Assembly: GCF_016595675.1 (NCBI RefSeq)
Contig: NZ_JAENJH010000007.1
Location: 267,458 to 331,457, forward strand
Length of the DNA stretch: 64,000 bases
Reading direction: 5' to 3'
Origin: Prauserella cavernicola
Lineage (GTDB): Bacteria > Actinomycetota > Actinomycetes > Mycobacteriales > Pseudonocardiaceae
In this document: positions 25,791 through 34,123 of the stretch, in pieces
How the letters are laid out: every line of letters begins with the position of its first letter
Numbering within the stretch: the first letter of the stretch is position 1
The notes under the pieces: model-generated
Told to the model about the DNA's origin: nothing
Database searches by the model: none
Seen by the model: the letters and a program-made list of their open reading frames with translations, nothing else
Translations under genes and position numbers: made by a program

Positions 25791-27115
25791 CGGGCGGTCT
25801 CCTCGAGGGCGGCGAGCGTGTCCCAGGCGCGGGTGAACATGTCGGTGCCGCCGAAGTTCCCTGACTTCAGCGCGAGGTTGAGCGGCGTTCCGGCGGCGGT
25901 CTCGCCGTCGCTCCACGCGACCCCGGGCGCGACCTCGGGACCGATGCGCAGTGCCCGGATGCCGAGCTCGGCCAGGACCCGGCCCGAGCTCTCGCCGCCC
26001 GCCACCACGAGCTGACGCGCGCCGAGGCCGACGAGACCGCCCGCGATCGCGGCGAGCGCGCGTTCCACCAGCTCGCTCGCCGACTCGGCGCCGTCGGCGC
26101 TGTCGGCGCTGTCTGCGCCGTCGCTACTGTCGGAACCCAGGTCGGCCAGCGAGTCCACGGAGTACACCAGCGGCCGTGCACCGGCGTCGGCGGCGTACAC
26201 CTGCCGGGCCCACGTGACGATGCCGTCGACGTGGCCGTCGAAGTCCGAGCGCAGCGCGGCGAGGTCCAGCTTGCGCCAGGGCACGTGGTTCTTGGCGTGC
26301 GCGACCTGTGCCCGGGTGGTCTCCGAGGCGCTACCGCACAGCGACGCGCGCAGTCCCTCACGCACGGGAATTCCGCGCGCCACCGCGGTCTCGCCCGCGC
26401 GGGGCAGCCCGAGCGCGAGGCCCGAGCCGCCGGTCACCACGGCGAGGTCCAGGGTGGCCTCGGCGATCACGGCCAGGTCCTCGACGGTGAGCGCGTCCAC
26501 GACGGTCTGCACGCGCCGTCCCGGGATCCGGGCCCGCTCGAGCGCGGCACGCAGGGCGGCCGCGCCCTCGCGCACGACCGGCAGGGAGACCTGCGCGACG
26601 GCGCTCGTCGTCTGCGGCGCGAGCAGCCTCGGCACGCTGGAGTCCAGCATCGGCGTGAGCGGGTGGTGGCGCATCGAGCTCTCGCTCAGCAGCTGGTCGC
26701 CGACGAACAGGTGCCCGCGGTAGACGGTGCGCCCGGTGGCCGGGAACGAGGGCACCACCACCGTGAGCTCGCTGTCCCGCGCGTCGAGCACGGCGTCGAC
26801 CACGGGCCCGATGTTGCCCCGCGCCGTCGAGTCGAAGGTGGAGCAGTACTTGACGTAGGTCCGTTCGGTGCCCGCGGCCACCAGCAGGCGCAGCGCGGCG
26901 AGACTCTCGGCCACGGCCTCGCCGACGGGCGCGGTGCGGGTCTTGAGCGCCACGACCACGGCGTCGACGTCGGCGAAGACCTCGGCGGCACCGGCGATCG
27001 CGGACTCGTCCGGTGCGCCGAGGACGACCGTCGTGCGCAGGCCGCGCGAGACCAGGTTGGTCGCCAGGTCGGTCGCGCCGGTCACGTCGTCGGCGATACA
27101 GCCCCACTGCGGCAT
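25787..27115 (-). CDS. otnK: Four-carbon acid-sugar kinase (3-oxo-tetronate kinase)
   Basis: 442 aa from ATG 27115 (ribosome site GAGGAC upstream). The N-terminal domain begins WGCIADDVTGATDLATNL, the hallmark of the four-carbon acid-sugar kinase family. The C-terminal nucleotide-binding domain has VVAGGESSGRVLAELG and ALKSGNFGG near the end. It phosphorylates a tetronate-type acid before OtnC decarboxylates it. An Asp/Ser/Ala repeat-like insertion (GADSADSADGAESA, near residue 330) interrupts the linker and is unusual. Confidence 0.88.
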   Translation of the reverse strand: MPQWGCIADDVTGATDLATNLVSRGLRTTVVLGAPDESAIAGAAEVFADVDAVVVALKTRTAPVGEAVAESLAALRLLVAAGTERTYVKYCSTFDSTARGNIGPVVDAVLDARDSELTVVVPSFPATGRTVYRGHLFVGDQLLSESSMRHHPLTPMLDSSVPRLLAPQTTSAVAQVSLPVVREGAAALRAALERARIPGRRVQTVVDALTVEDLAVIAEATLDLAVVTGGSGLALGLPRAGETAVARGIPVREGLRASLCGSASETTRAQVAHAKNHVPWRKLDLAALRSDFDGHVDGIVTWARQVYAADAGARPLVYSVDSLADLGSDSSDGADSADSADGAESASELVERALAAIAGGLVGLGARQLVVAGGESSGRVLAELGIRALRIGPEVAPGVAWSDGETAAGTPLNLALKSGNFGGTDMFTRAWDTLAALEETAR

Positions 27116-27135
27116 GGGCCGTCCTCTCCTCGTCC

Positions 27136-27159
27136 TCACAGTCCTGTGATTATCTGTGA
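27136..27159 (-). promoter_or_regulatory. CTGTGA repeats, candidate operator of the otnK-otnC operon
   Basis: TCACAG-TC-CTGTGA (27136-27149) is a perfect 6-bp inverted repeat with a 2-bp spacer, and CTGTGA recurs at 27154-27159, exactly one helical turn after the copy at 27144. It lies 21-44 bp upstream of the otnK start. No regulator gene is adjacent; a GntR- or DeoR-type protein encoded elsewhere is possible. Confidence 0.4.
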
Positions 27160-27196
27160 AAGGATGTTATCAGAGTGGACGCCGCGCCGGGCTGGG

Positions 27197-28036
27197 CTAG
27201 TCGCGCCGAGCGTGCACCAGCGACCTGGTGATCTCGGCGAGCCGATCGGCGTCGCCGGGGTCGAGTGTGGCCAGGGTGAGCGGGAGTTGCTTGCCGCGGT
27301 CGATCGCGGTGAGCGGCGCGCCGGGCGGCTGGTCGATGAAATCGTGGATGGGCGCGACGGCCTGCTCGATGGGCCGGGCGGCCAGTCGAGCGGCCGCCCG
27401 CAGCAGCACGCGGGTCGGCGCGGACAACGGGCTCAGATCGCCACTCCTGGTGAAGCCGGGGTGGTAGAGCACGTAGCGGATCGGGTTGTCGGGCTGCGCC
27501 GCGAACGCGACGCCGAGCAGATCGTTGGCGCGGCCTGCCTGGAGCTGGGCCGCGATCGTGCTGTACCGGCGCCGCAGGGTCGGGTCGTCCCAGCGGATGC
27601 CGCCCTTGGTGGTGCCCGTGCCCGCGACATTGATGATCACCGGCGTGGCGCTGCGGCGCAGCAGCGGCGCGAGGCCGTGCCCGAGCAGGTAGCGGCTGAC
27701 GTAGTACAGCGCGAAGGTCTTCTCGAGCCCGTCCTCGGTCACGACGCGCTGGGGCGACTGCCGGTTGGCGAACAGGCCCAGCGCGTCGACGACCTCGTGG
27801 CGCTCGGTGATCTCCTCGATCGCGGCGCGGGTCTCGCGGATGCTGGACAGGTCGGCGCGGATGAAGCCGACCCGGCCCTCGGTCTCGGTAACGAGCCGTC
27901 GTCCCTTGGTCTCGTTGCTGCCGAGCACGACGACGGTGTCGCCGCGGTCGGCGCGGGCCAGGGCCACGGCTCGGCCCATGCCGTCGGTGCCGCCGCTGAG
28001 GACGACGACTCGTGGGTGTGCGGGGTGTGGGGGCAT
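27197..28036 (-). CDS. SDR-like oxidoreductase lacking the usual YxxxK motif
   Basis: 279 aa Rossmann protein. GGTDGMG at 15-21 is a recognisable SDR cofactor loop, ADLSS near 60 is the usual second site, and NVAGTGTTKGG near 140 replaces the NxxS strand. At the catalytic helix, where relatives read Y-x-x-S-K-L-A-N, this protein reads QLQAGRAND, so Tyr, Ser and Lys are all absent. It may be inactive, use other residues, or act as a binding protein. Divergent from an HxlR regulator, with which it likely forms a unit. Confidence 0.78.
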   Translation of the reverse strand: MPPHPAHPRVVVLSGGTDGMGRAVALARADRGDTVVVLGSNETKGRRLVTETEGRVGFIRADLSSIRETRAAIEEITERHEVVDALGLFANRQSPQRVVTEDGLEKTFALYYVSRYLLGHGLAPLLRRSATPVIINVAGTGTTKGGIRWDDPTLRRRYSTIAAQLQAGRANDLLGVAFAAQPDNPIRYVLYHPGFTRSGDLSPLSAPTRVLLRAAARLAARPIEQAVAPIHDFIDQPPGAPLTAIDRGKQLPLTLATLDPGDADRLAEITRSLVHARRD

Positions 28037-28046
28037 GTCCGTCCTT

Positions 28047-28088
28047 GGTGGTTACTGTCAGTACGCATTAGCATCATCGGTAACCACC
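28047..28088. promoter_or_regulatory. Nested inverted repeats, candidate HxlR operator
   Basis: TACTG-T-CAGTA (28053-28063) is a perfect 5-bp inverted repeat of the kind bound by HxlR-family regulators. It is embedded in a larger perfect 9-bp inverted repeat GGTGGTTAC (28047-28055) and GTAACCACC (28080-28088). Both lie in the 77-bp region between the divergent SDR and HxlR genes. Confidence 0.5.
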
Positions 28089-28113
28089 CGGCCTCGCGGA
28101 AGAAGGCAGTTCC

Positions 28114-28524
28114 ATGTCCGGTACGCACACGGATGTGCCCTCCATGATCAGCGCGCCGCTGCCGAGCCCGGTGCCCGCGGACGAGCACGAGCGCTGCCCG
28201 GTCACCGACGTGCTGCGCAGGGTCGGGGACAAGTGGTCGATCCTGGTGATCGTGCTGCTCGGCAGGCGTCCGTACCGGTTCAACGAGCTGCACCGCGGGA
28301 TCGAGGCCATCAGTCAGCGGATGCTGACCAGGACCCTGCGCGCGCTGGAGACCGACGGGCTGGTGCACCGCGAGGTCTTTCCCACCGTGCCACCGAGTGT
28401 CGAGTACAGCCTCACGCCGCTGGGCCGCTCACTGCTGGTGCCGCTCTCGGCGCTGGCCGACTGGGCGGTGGAGCACCGGGGTGACATCGCTGCGGCGCGG
28501 CAGGCGTCCACATCGGACACATGA
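28114..28524 (+). CDS. HxlR family winged-helix transcriptional regulator
   Basis: 136 aa: single HxlR domain at about 27-118 (CPVTDVLRRVGDKWSILVIV, RFNELHRGIEAISQRMLTRT, then the wing VHREVFPTVPPSVEYSLT). Cys28, directly before the first helix, is the position of the redox/electrophile-sensing cysteine in relatives such as HypR/YodB. Divergent from the SDR-like gene, its probable target. Confidence 0.9.
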   Translation: MSGTHTDVPSMISAPLPSPVPADEHERCPVTDVLRRVGDKWSILVIVLLGRRPYRFNELHRGIEAISQRMLTRTLRALETDGLVHREVFPTVPPSVEYSLTPLGRSLLVPLSALADWAVEHRGDIAAARQASTSDT

Positions 28525-28528
28525 GTCG

Positions 28529-29305
28529 CTAGCCCCACGTCAGCGGATCCAGGTGGAGGTAGAACCGGAGCCGCCCGGGATCGGGGACTCCGTCGTAGTG
28601 GGCGGCGAAACGGTGCTGTTCGACGTCGGCGCGGTCCTCGGGCCACGTCTCGCGCGCCGTCGCGAACAGCAGGGCGAGGTCGGCGTGCCGGTCTGCGCGG
28701 CCCAGCCTGCCGAGGTCGATCACCCCCGTGACGTCGAGGGTGTCCGGGTCGAGCAGGATGTTGGGCAGGCACAGATCGCCGTGGCACACCACGGTGTCCG
28801 CGCGTTCGTCGGCGAGCCGGCGGTCCCGCTGTGGCTCCAGCCGTGCGAGCAGCTCGGCCGGCGGCGTGCCCTGCTGGTCCACGGGCAGGAAGGCGGGTTC
28901 CACCGCGTCGCGCGCCACGACGTCGGCCGCCATGGCCAGCATGCGGGTCAGGTCGCGGTCGAACGGGCAATCCGGGGCGGGCAGCGCGTGCAGCGCTCGC
29001 ACGATGTCCGCGATGGACGGCCACGCCCGCGCGAGGTCGGCCGCGGGCACGGTGTCGGCGGGCACGCCGGGCACCGCCGTGGTGATCAGGTAGGCGCCGT
29101 CAGGTCCGGTATCCCAGTCCAGCACCCGCGGTCCCGCGATCCCGGTGCCGGACAGCCACGCCACGCGGTCGCGTTCCTGGGACAGCTGCCCGTGCTGCCG
29201 CGAGCTGACACATTTCGCGTACGTGGTGCCGTCGGCACTGCGCAGGACGGTGGCGCCGGACTCGCCGCCCCGCACCGGCTCCCACGAACCGGGGGGCTCG
29301 AGCAT
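28529..29305 (-). CDS. APH(3'')-type aminoglycoside O-phosphotransferase
   Basis: 258 aa from ATG 29305, which matches family N-termini. A GTG at 29413 overlapping the upstream stop would add 36 residues and cannot be excluded. Kinase residues are Lys31, the HGD of 175-177 (CHGDLCLPN), Asn182 and Asp197 (VIDLGRLG). The start (SWEPVRGGESG), the LITTAVPGVPAD and AWPS blocks and the end FYLHLDPLTWG closely resemble streptomycin 3''-phosphotransferases (StrA/APH(3'')-I). The assignment is from memory of that family; activity on streptomycin is inferred. Likely an intrinsic chromosomal gene since no mobile element surrounds it. Confidence 0.82.
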   Translation of the reverse strand: MLEPPGSWEPVRGGESGATVLRSADGTTYAKCVSSRQHGQLSQERDRVAWLSGTGIAGPRVLDWDTGPDGAYLITTAVPGVPADTVPAADLARAWPSIADIVRALHALPAPDCPFDRDLTRMLAMAADVVARDAVEPAFLPVDQQGTPPAELLARLEPQRDRRLADERADTVVCHGDLCLPNILLDPDTLDVTGVIDLGRLGRADRHADLALLFATARETWPEDRADVEQHRFAAHYDGVPDPGRLRFYLHLDPLTWG

Positions 29306-29409
29306 CCGGTGATCGTACTTGCCGGGTCGGTGAAACGGCCCCACGGCACGGATGTCGCTGGTGACTGTCGCGCACCAGGCATCAGCGGTCCCCGCCACGT
29401 CGACGGGGC

Positions 29410-30144
29410 TCACGGCCGGTCCGGCTTGCCGCCGAGCAGGTCCAGGAACCGGTTGTGCCGGCGCTGGTACGCGGCGTCGAACCGGCGGCCCGCGCGTGCG
29501 AGCTTCGCGGCACGGTACCGGCGGCGCGCCCAGATCGACGTCGGCTTGGCCAGCCGGATCGCGCCCACGGTGGCCACGATGGGCACCACCACGCCGATGA
29601 TGCCCGTGGCGAGTTTGCCCTTGAGCACACAGATCCCCGCGGTGACGAAGTGCAGCACCACCGTCCCGGCGTAGGCCAGTGCGGTGCTGCTGTCGGCGGG
29701 ATCGTCGCCGATGGGGGAGGCCTGCAACAGCAGGGCCACCCCGACGGCGCCGCCGACGAGGATCGCGTCGAGCGACGTGCGGCCCTCCGCCGACCAGTAG
29801 ACGTCGTTGAGGTAGAACCACAACGCGAACTCGTCGAGCGTAAGGGCCGCTCCCGCGCCGAACACCGCCGCGAGCAGTTCGGCCCACGGTGGCTGCGGGT
29901 CGTAGCGGAACGCGAGCATTCCGCTGGCGAGGATCAACAGGATTCCCCACACCTGGTGGTGGATGTGCACGCCGCCGATGTGGACGTCGCGCAAGACGCC
30001 CTGCTGCTGCTCGGGCTCCTGCTCCTTCGCGTGGATGCGCCGCGTGATCGTGCGGACGATCACGAAGGTGATCAGAAACCCCAGCAGCGCGCACAGCGCG
30101 GCGGAGCGGCCCGTGTCGATGAAGGTGCGCTGGTACCAGTCCAC
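29410..30144 (-). CDS. Conserved actinobacterial integral membrane protein
   Basis: 244 aa, five or six hydrophobic helices. One helix near 15-33 is followed by a histidine-rich segment DVHIGGVHIHHQVWG (about 53-67), a helix, then LTLDEFALWFYLNDVYW near 100-116, and a basic C-terminus. The HIHHxxxG and DEFALWFYL blocks are conserved in unannotated actinobacterial membrane proteins and suggest metal or haem binding, but function is unknown. Upstream of, and possibly co-transcribed with, the phosphotransferase gene. Confidence 0.7.
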   Translation of the reverse strand: MDWYQRTFIDTGRSAALCALLGFLITFVIVRTITRRIHAKEQEPEQQQGVLRDVHIGGVHIHHQVWGILLILASGMLAFRYDPQPPWAELLAAVFGAGAALTLDEFALWFYLNDVYWSAEGRTSLDAILVGGAVGVALLLQASPIGDDPADSSTALAYAGTVVLHFVTAGICVLKGKLATGIIGVVVPIVATVGAIRLAKPTSIWARRRYRAAKLARAGRRFDAAYQRRHNRFLDLLGGKPDRP

Positions 30145-30324
30145 GTCACCCTCCCGGTCAGAGGCAGCGTGCGGACGGACTGCGAACGGCCCTCCATCAT
30201 ACGGCGCCGACCAGGGGCCCCGGGCGCGTCTGACAATTCCGCTCCCGGCCGCGCGGGGCCGGCGCGCCTCGGTGTCGGACAGTCCGAGTACGCCGCTCGC
30301 TCGGCAGGGAATCGGCGGACACGC

Positions 30325-31260
30325 CTAGCTCTCGGCGAGCCGGATTCCCTTCCAGCGGTCCTCGGTGGCCAGCCGCGTGGTGACCTCGACGATGCCCTGA
30401 CGCACGGCGACCACCGCGTCTCGCGGCTCGTAGAACTCGGTGGCGGTACGGATGGCGACGTGGCGCGTCAGAACGGGATCGACGATCCGGCGGGTGCCGA
30501 GCCCGCGCGGGTCGCGGTGCGCGGCGAACACCGACAGCGGCAGGATCGTGCACGCCTCGCCACTCTCGGCGATCCGGATCATCGTGCCGAGCGACTCGAC
30601 GTCGGCCACCACCGTCGGCACGAGGCCGTGCCCGGCGAACGCGCGGTCGACGAGTGTGCGCAGGTTGCTGCGCCCGCCGGGGATCACCAGCGGCACCTCA
30701 CGCAGCTCCAGCAGGCCCACCTCGTGCTCCGAGGACGGCGCGGGCTCCGGCCTGCCGATGAGGTACAGGTCCTCCGAGTACAGCGGCACCTCGGCGGGCC
30801 GGGGCGCGTCGTCCTCGCGGTAGACGGCGGCGAGGTCGAGCCTGCCGCCCAGCAGGAGCTCGTGGATGTAGCCGCTCATCGACTCGAACAGCCGCAGATG
30901 CACGCCGGGGTAGTGCGTGTTGGTCCACGAGAACAACGCGGGGGCCAGATGCGCGGCGACCGTGGTGGGCAGGCCGATCGCCACCGGGCCGTGCACGCGG
31001 CCGCGGTCGTGGGTGATGTCGTCCGCGAGCCGGTCGAACCGACGCACCAGCTGCTGCGCGTCCCGGTACAGCGCCCGGCCCGCGGACGTGGGACGGACGC
31101 CGCGCGGCCCCCGCTCCAGCAGGCGCACCCCGAGCTGGTGTTCGAGCTGCGCCATGCGCTGGCTCAGCGCGGGCTGCGAGACGTGCAGTTCGGCCGCGGC
31201 CCTCGTGAGGCTGCCGGAGTCCAGCACGGCGATGAAGTCCCGCAGGTGTGCGATGTCCAC
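30325..31260 (-). CDS. LysR family transcriptional regulator
   Basis: 311 aa from GTG 31260 (GGAGGAAGG upstream). HTH at 3-62 (HLRDFIAVLDSGSLTRAAAEL, VSQPALSQRMAQLEHQLG), then a two-lobed effector domain (VAIGLPTTVAAHLAPALFS; ACTILPLSVFAAH). Last gene in the direction of the GntP permease and CoA-transferase, 58 bp after the latter, so it probably controls that operon. A T-N11-A palindrome upstream of the permease is a candidate binding site. Confidence 0.92.
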   Translation of the reverse strand: MDIAHLRDFIAVLDSGSLTRAAAELHVSQPALSQRMAQLEHQLGVRLLERGPRGVRPTSAGRALYRDAQQLVRRFDRLADDITHDRGRVHGPVAIGLPTTVAAHLAPALFSWTNTHYPGVHLRLFESMSGYIHELLLGGRLDLAAVYREDDAPRPAEVPLYSEDLYLIGRPEPAPSSEHEVGLLELREVPLVIPGGRSNLRTLVDRAFAGHGLVPTVVADVESLGTMIRIAESGEACTILPLSVFAAHRDPRGLGTRRIVDPVLTRHVAIRTATEFYEPRDAVVAVRQGIVEVTTRLATEDRWKGIRLAES

Positions 31261-31318
31261 CGGTGCGCCTTCCTCCCGTGCCTGCCGGAAGGCCGATTCT
31301 CCCATCCCGGCGCGGGAT

Positions 31319-32494
31319 TCAGGCCACGCCCTCCGCGAGCAGCGCCTCCACGTCGCCCTGCGCCAGCCCGAGCTCGCCGAGGATCGCGCGGGTGTGCTCC
31401 CCGAGTGCCGGCACCGGGTCCATGCGCGGCTCGCCGGTGACCAGGCCGGGAAGCGCGGGCGAGGGCACCGGGCCCGCCGGGGTGGCCACCTCGTGCCAGC
31501 GCCCGCGTGCCGCGAGCTGCGGGTGCCGCCACACCTCGGCCAGCGTGTTGACTCTCGCGTGCGCGACGGGAACCGAGGCCAGTAGCTCCATCGCCGCGTC
31601 GCTGGTCAGCTCCGCGAAGCGAGCTCGCAGGATGGCGCCGAGCGCCTCCCGGTTGCGGTTGCGGTCGGCGTTGGCCGCGTAGTCGGGATCGGTGGCGAGC
31701 TCGGGCCGGGCCAGGAACCGCTCGCAGAACGCGCGCCACTCGCGCTCGTTCTGGATGGCCATCATCACCACCTTGCCGTCGCCCGCGGTGTACGGGCCGT
31801 ACGGGTAGATCGTGGCGTGCGCGGCGCCCGCCCTCGGCGGTGGCTCCGCGCCGTCGTAGGCGTAGTAGAGCGGGAAGCCCATCCACTCCACCGTCGCCTC
31901 GAGCATCGAGACGTCCACATGCGACCCCTCGCCGGTGCGGCCGCGCTCCAGCAGCGCGGCCAGGATCGAGCTGTAGGCGTACATCCCGGCCGCGATGTCG
32001 GAGACGGAGATGCCGACCTTCGCCAGCTCCTCGTCCGAGCCGGTGACCGACAGCAGCCCCGCCTCGCTCTGCACCATCAGGTCGTAGGCCTTCATCGACT
32101 CGTACGGCCCCGGCGAGCCGTACCCCGAGATGTCGCAGACGATCAGCCGCGGGTTGGCCGCGCGCAGTTCGTCGGCGCCCAGCCCGGCTCGGGATGCCGC
32201 GCCGGGCGCCAGGTTCTGGATGAACACGTCGGCCTCGGCCAGCAGCGTCCGCAGCACCTCGCGGCCACGCGGGTCCTTGAAGTCGAGCGTCAGCGACTCC
32301 TTGTTGCGGTTGACCCACACGAAGTGCGAGCTCAGCCCCCGCACGCGCGTGTCGTAGGCGCGGGCGAAGTCGCCGGTGCCGGGACGCTCGACCTTGATGA
32401 CGCGCGCGCCGAGGTCGGCGAGGTGCCTGCTCGCGTACGGCGCCGCGATGGCCTGCTCGAGCGACACGACGGTCACTCCACGAAGGGGCTGCAT
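31319..32494 (-). CDS. CaiB/BaiF family class III CoA-transferase
   Basis: 391 aa. LRGVTVVSLEQAIAAPYASRHLADLG opens the fold, the catalytic Asp lies in MKAYDLMVQSEAG near 147, and GEGSHVDVSMLEATVEW near 213. The N-terminal region resembles succinyl-CoA:hydroxyacid (itaconate/citramalate/mesaconate-type) CoA-transferases, but substrate specificity is not decided by these motifs. It follows the GntP permease by 23 bp, suggesting that the imported hydroxy- or sugar acid is converted to a CoA thioester. Distinct from the CoA-transferase of the tct operon. Confidence 0.92.
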   Translation of the reverse strand: MQPLRGVTVVSLEQAIAAPYASRHLADLGARVIKVERPGTGDFARAYDTRVRGLSSHFVWVNRNKESLTLDFKDPRGREVLRTLLAEADVFIQNLAPGAASRAGLGADELRAANPRLIVCDISGYGSPGPYESMKAYDLMVQSEAGLLSVTGSDEELAKVGISVSDIAAGMYAYSSILAALLERGRTGEGSHVDVSMLEATVEWMGFPLYYAYDGAEPPPRAGAAHATIYPYGPYTAGDGKVVMMAIQNEREWRAFCERFLARPELATDPDYAANADRNRNREALGAILRARFAELTSDAAMELLASVPVAHARVNTLAEVWRHPQLAARGRWHEVATPAGPVPSPALPGLVTGEPRMDPVPALGEHTRAILGELGLAQGDVEALLAEGVA

Positions 32495-32517
32495 GGTCTT
32501 CTTTCTCTCCCGGTGGG

Positions 32518-33921
32518 CTACAACACGACACTGACCGCCGCGACGATCACCAGCGAGACCACCGAGGCGAGGGCGGTCACGAACGTGAGCGCCTTGAGCG
32601 CGCCCCGGGTGGTGACGCCGAGCAGCGTCTGGAACATCCAGAAGAAGTTGCTGTTGACGTGCAGGGCGAACAGGGCGCCGGAGCCGATCGCGAGCCCGAG
32701 CACCTCGGCGGGGATGTCGAGCCCGCCCATGATCGGTGCCAGGATGCCCGCCGCGGTGATGGCGGCGACCGAGATCGACCCGATGGCCAGGTGCAGCACG
32801 GCCGCCACGAGCCACGCCAGCAGCACCGTCACCACCGCGGGCACGCCCGCCTCGGCCGAGAAGAACCCGCCGAGCACGTTCTCCAGGTCGGTCTCGCCGA
32901 TGACGGCGCCCAGCGACCCGCCGATACCGGTGATCAGCAGGATCTGACCGGTGGCGTTGAAGCCCTTGGTCATCGCCTCGCCCAGTTGCTCGCCGCCCAG
33001 CGTCCGCTTGGCCAGCGCATAGGCGCCCAGCAGGCCGACGAACAACGCGAACACCGGGTCTCCGAGGAACGCGAGCACGCTCGACTCGACACCGGCGGCC
33101 TCGGTGATGGCGCCGGTCGCGATGAGCAGCAGCGGCACGATGATCGGCAGCAGCGAGATCGCCAGCGGGGGAGTGCGCACGGCCGTCCGCTCGGACACCG
33201 CGACTCCGCCGTCCGGATCGTGCGGTGCGGGGCCGGTGGCCGCGGGGTCGGCGCCGCCGGAGGTGTTCTCGGTGTCTCCCGCGTCCTCGGCGATCTCGTC
33301 CTTGTCCTTGTTCCAGAACCCCCGCTTCACGAGCGCGCTGTAGAGCAGGACCGTGAGCGCCGCGGTGGCCGGGCCGATGAGGAAGCCGTAGATCAGCATC
33401 GTCCCGAGTGGAACGTCGAGCAGGCCGGCGATCGCGATGGTGCCGAGTCCCGGCACGACGAACACGTAACCCACGAGGATGCCCGCGGTGAGCGCGCCGC
33501 CCATCGTCGCGAGGCCGTAGCGGCCCATCCGCGGTGCCGCGGACTTGGCCAGTGGTGCGGCGAGGACGAGCTGAACGTCCACATAGATCGACGGGAACAC
33601 CGTGCTGAGCGCGACCGCGAGCGCGTAGGGGAGCCGGCGCGGCCCGAGGGCGCGCAGCAGCTTCTCGACGAGCTTTTGCAGTGCTCCCATGGAGAACAGC
33701 AGTGAACCCAGTAGTACGCCGAAGCCGATCAGCAACCCGACCTCGGCCATGATCGAACCGAAGCCCTCGGCGATCGCCGTGATGGTGCCGTCGAAACCGA
33801 GTCCCGCCGTCAGCCCCAGGTAGATCGAGCCGATGACCAACGCGATCACGGGGTCCACGCGGATCACCAGGATGAGCAGGACGACCGCGAGAATCGCGAT
33901 CGTCGTGTGCAGCACAACCAT
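32518..33921 (-). CDS. GntP family permease
   Basis: 467 aa, 12-14 transmembrane helices, of the gluconate:H+ symporter family. Recognisable stretches are VIALVIGSIYLGLTAGLGFDGT near 28-49, GFGSIMAEVGLLIGFGVLLG, ATGQILLITGIGGSLGAVI near 320, and the conserved C-terminal LHLAIGSISVAAITAAGI and LHVNSNFFWMFQTLLG. A long charged cytoplasmic loop lies near 205-245. Start ATG 33921. First gene of an operon with the CoA-transferase and LysR regulator. Cargo probably a hydroxy-carboxylate. Confidence 0.88.
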   Translation of the reverse strand: MVVLHTTIAILAVVLLILVIRVDPVIALVIGSIYLGLTAGLGFDGTITAIAEGFGSIMAEVGLLIGFGVLLGSLLFSMGALQKLVEKLLRALGPRRLPYALAVALSTVFPSIYVDVQLVLAAPLAKSAAPRMGRYGLATMGGALTAGILVGYVFVVPGLGTIAIAGLLDVPLGTMLIYGFLIGPATAALTVLLYSALVKRGFWNKDKDEIAEDAGDTENTSGGADPAATGPAPHDPDGGVAVSERTAVRTPPLAISLLPIIVPLLLIATGAITEAAGVESSVLAFLGDPVFALFVGLLGAYALAKRTLGGEQLGEAMTKGFNATGQILLITGIGGSLGAVIGETDLENVLGGFFSAEAGVPAVVTVLLAWLVAAVLHLAIGSISVAAITAAGILAPIMGGLDIPAEVLGLAIGSGALFALHVNSNFFWMFQTLLGVTTRGALKALTFVTALASVVSLVIVAAVSVVL

Positions 33922-34025
33922 TGTGCCAAGTCCTTCCAGCCGAACCCGAAGCTCCGCCCGTTACGGGCCGTGCGATCGAAACACACGGGTGGCGGGCTCG
34001 GTAGGCGGCAATCCCGAAGATCACC

Positions 34026-34040
34026 ATAAGGAAGGCTTAT
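34026..34040 (-). promoter_or_regulatory. LysR-type T-N11-A operator upstream of the GntP operon
   Basis: ATAAG-GAAGG-CTTAT is a perfect 5-bp inverted repeat with T34027 and A34039 spaced by 11 bases, the LysR-regulator consensus. It lies 105 bp before the permease start and is a conspicuously AT-rich island in GC-rich DNA. The LysR gene at the end of the same operon is the natural partner. Confidence 0.6.
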
Positions 34041-34123
34041 AGCGGCCGAGGCTCACACGAACGCGGCGGGCGCGGTGCCGGACGTGGGTGTGCCCGGCCG
34101 CCGCACCGTGAGGCGCTGAGCGC

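Noticed and set aside
26088..26140. Short tandem GAC/TCC-rich repeats resembling a repeat array
   Set aside because: They lie in frame inside otnK and encode a low-complexity linker, not a separate repeat element or CRISPR.
30145..30324. Possible gene or regulatory RNA in the 180-bp gap before the LysR gene end
   Set aside because: No frame with a ribosome site and no convincing hairpin; treated as empty spacer.
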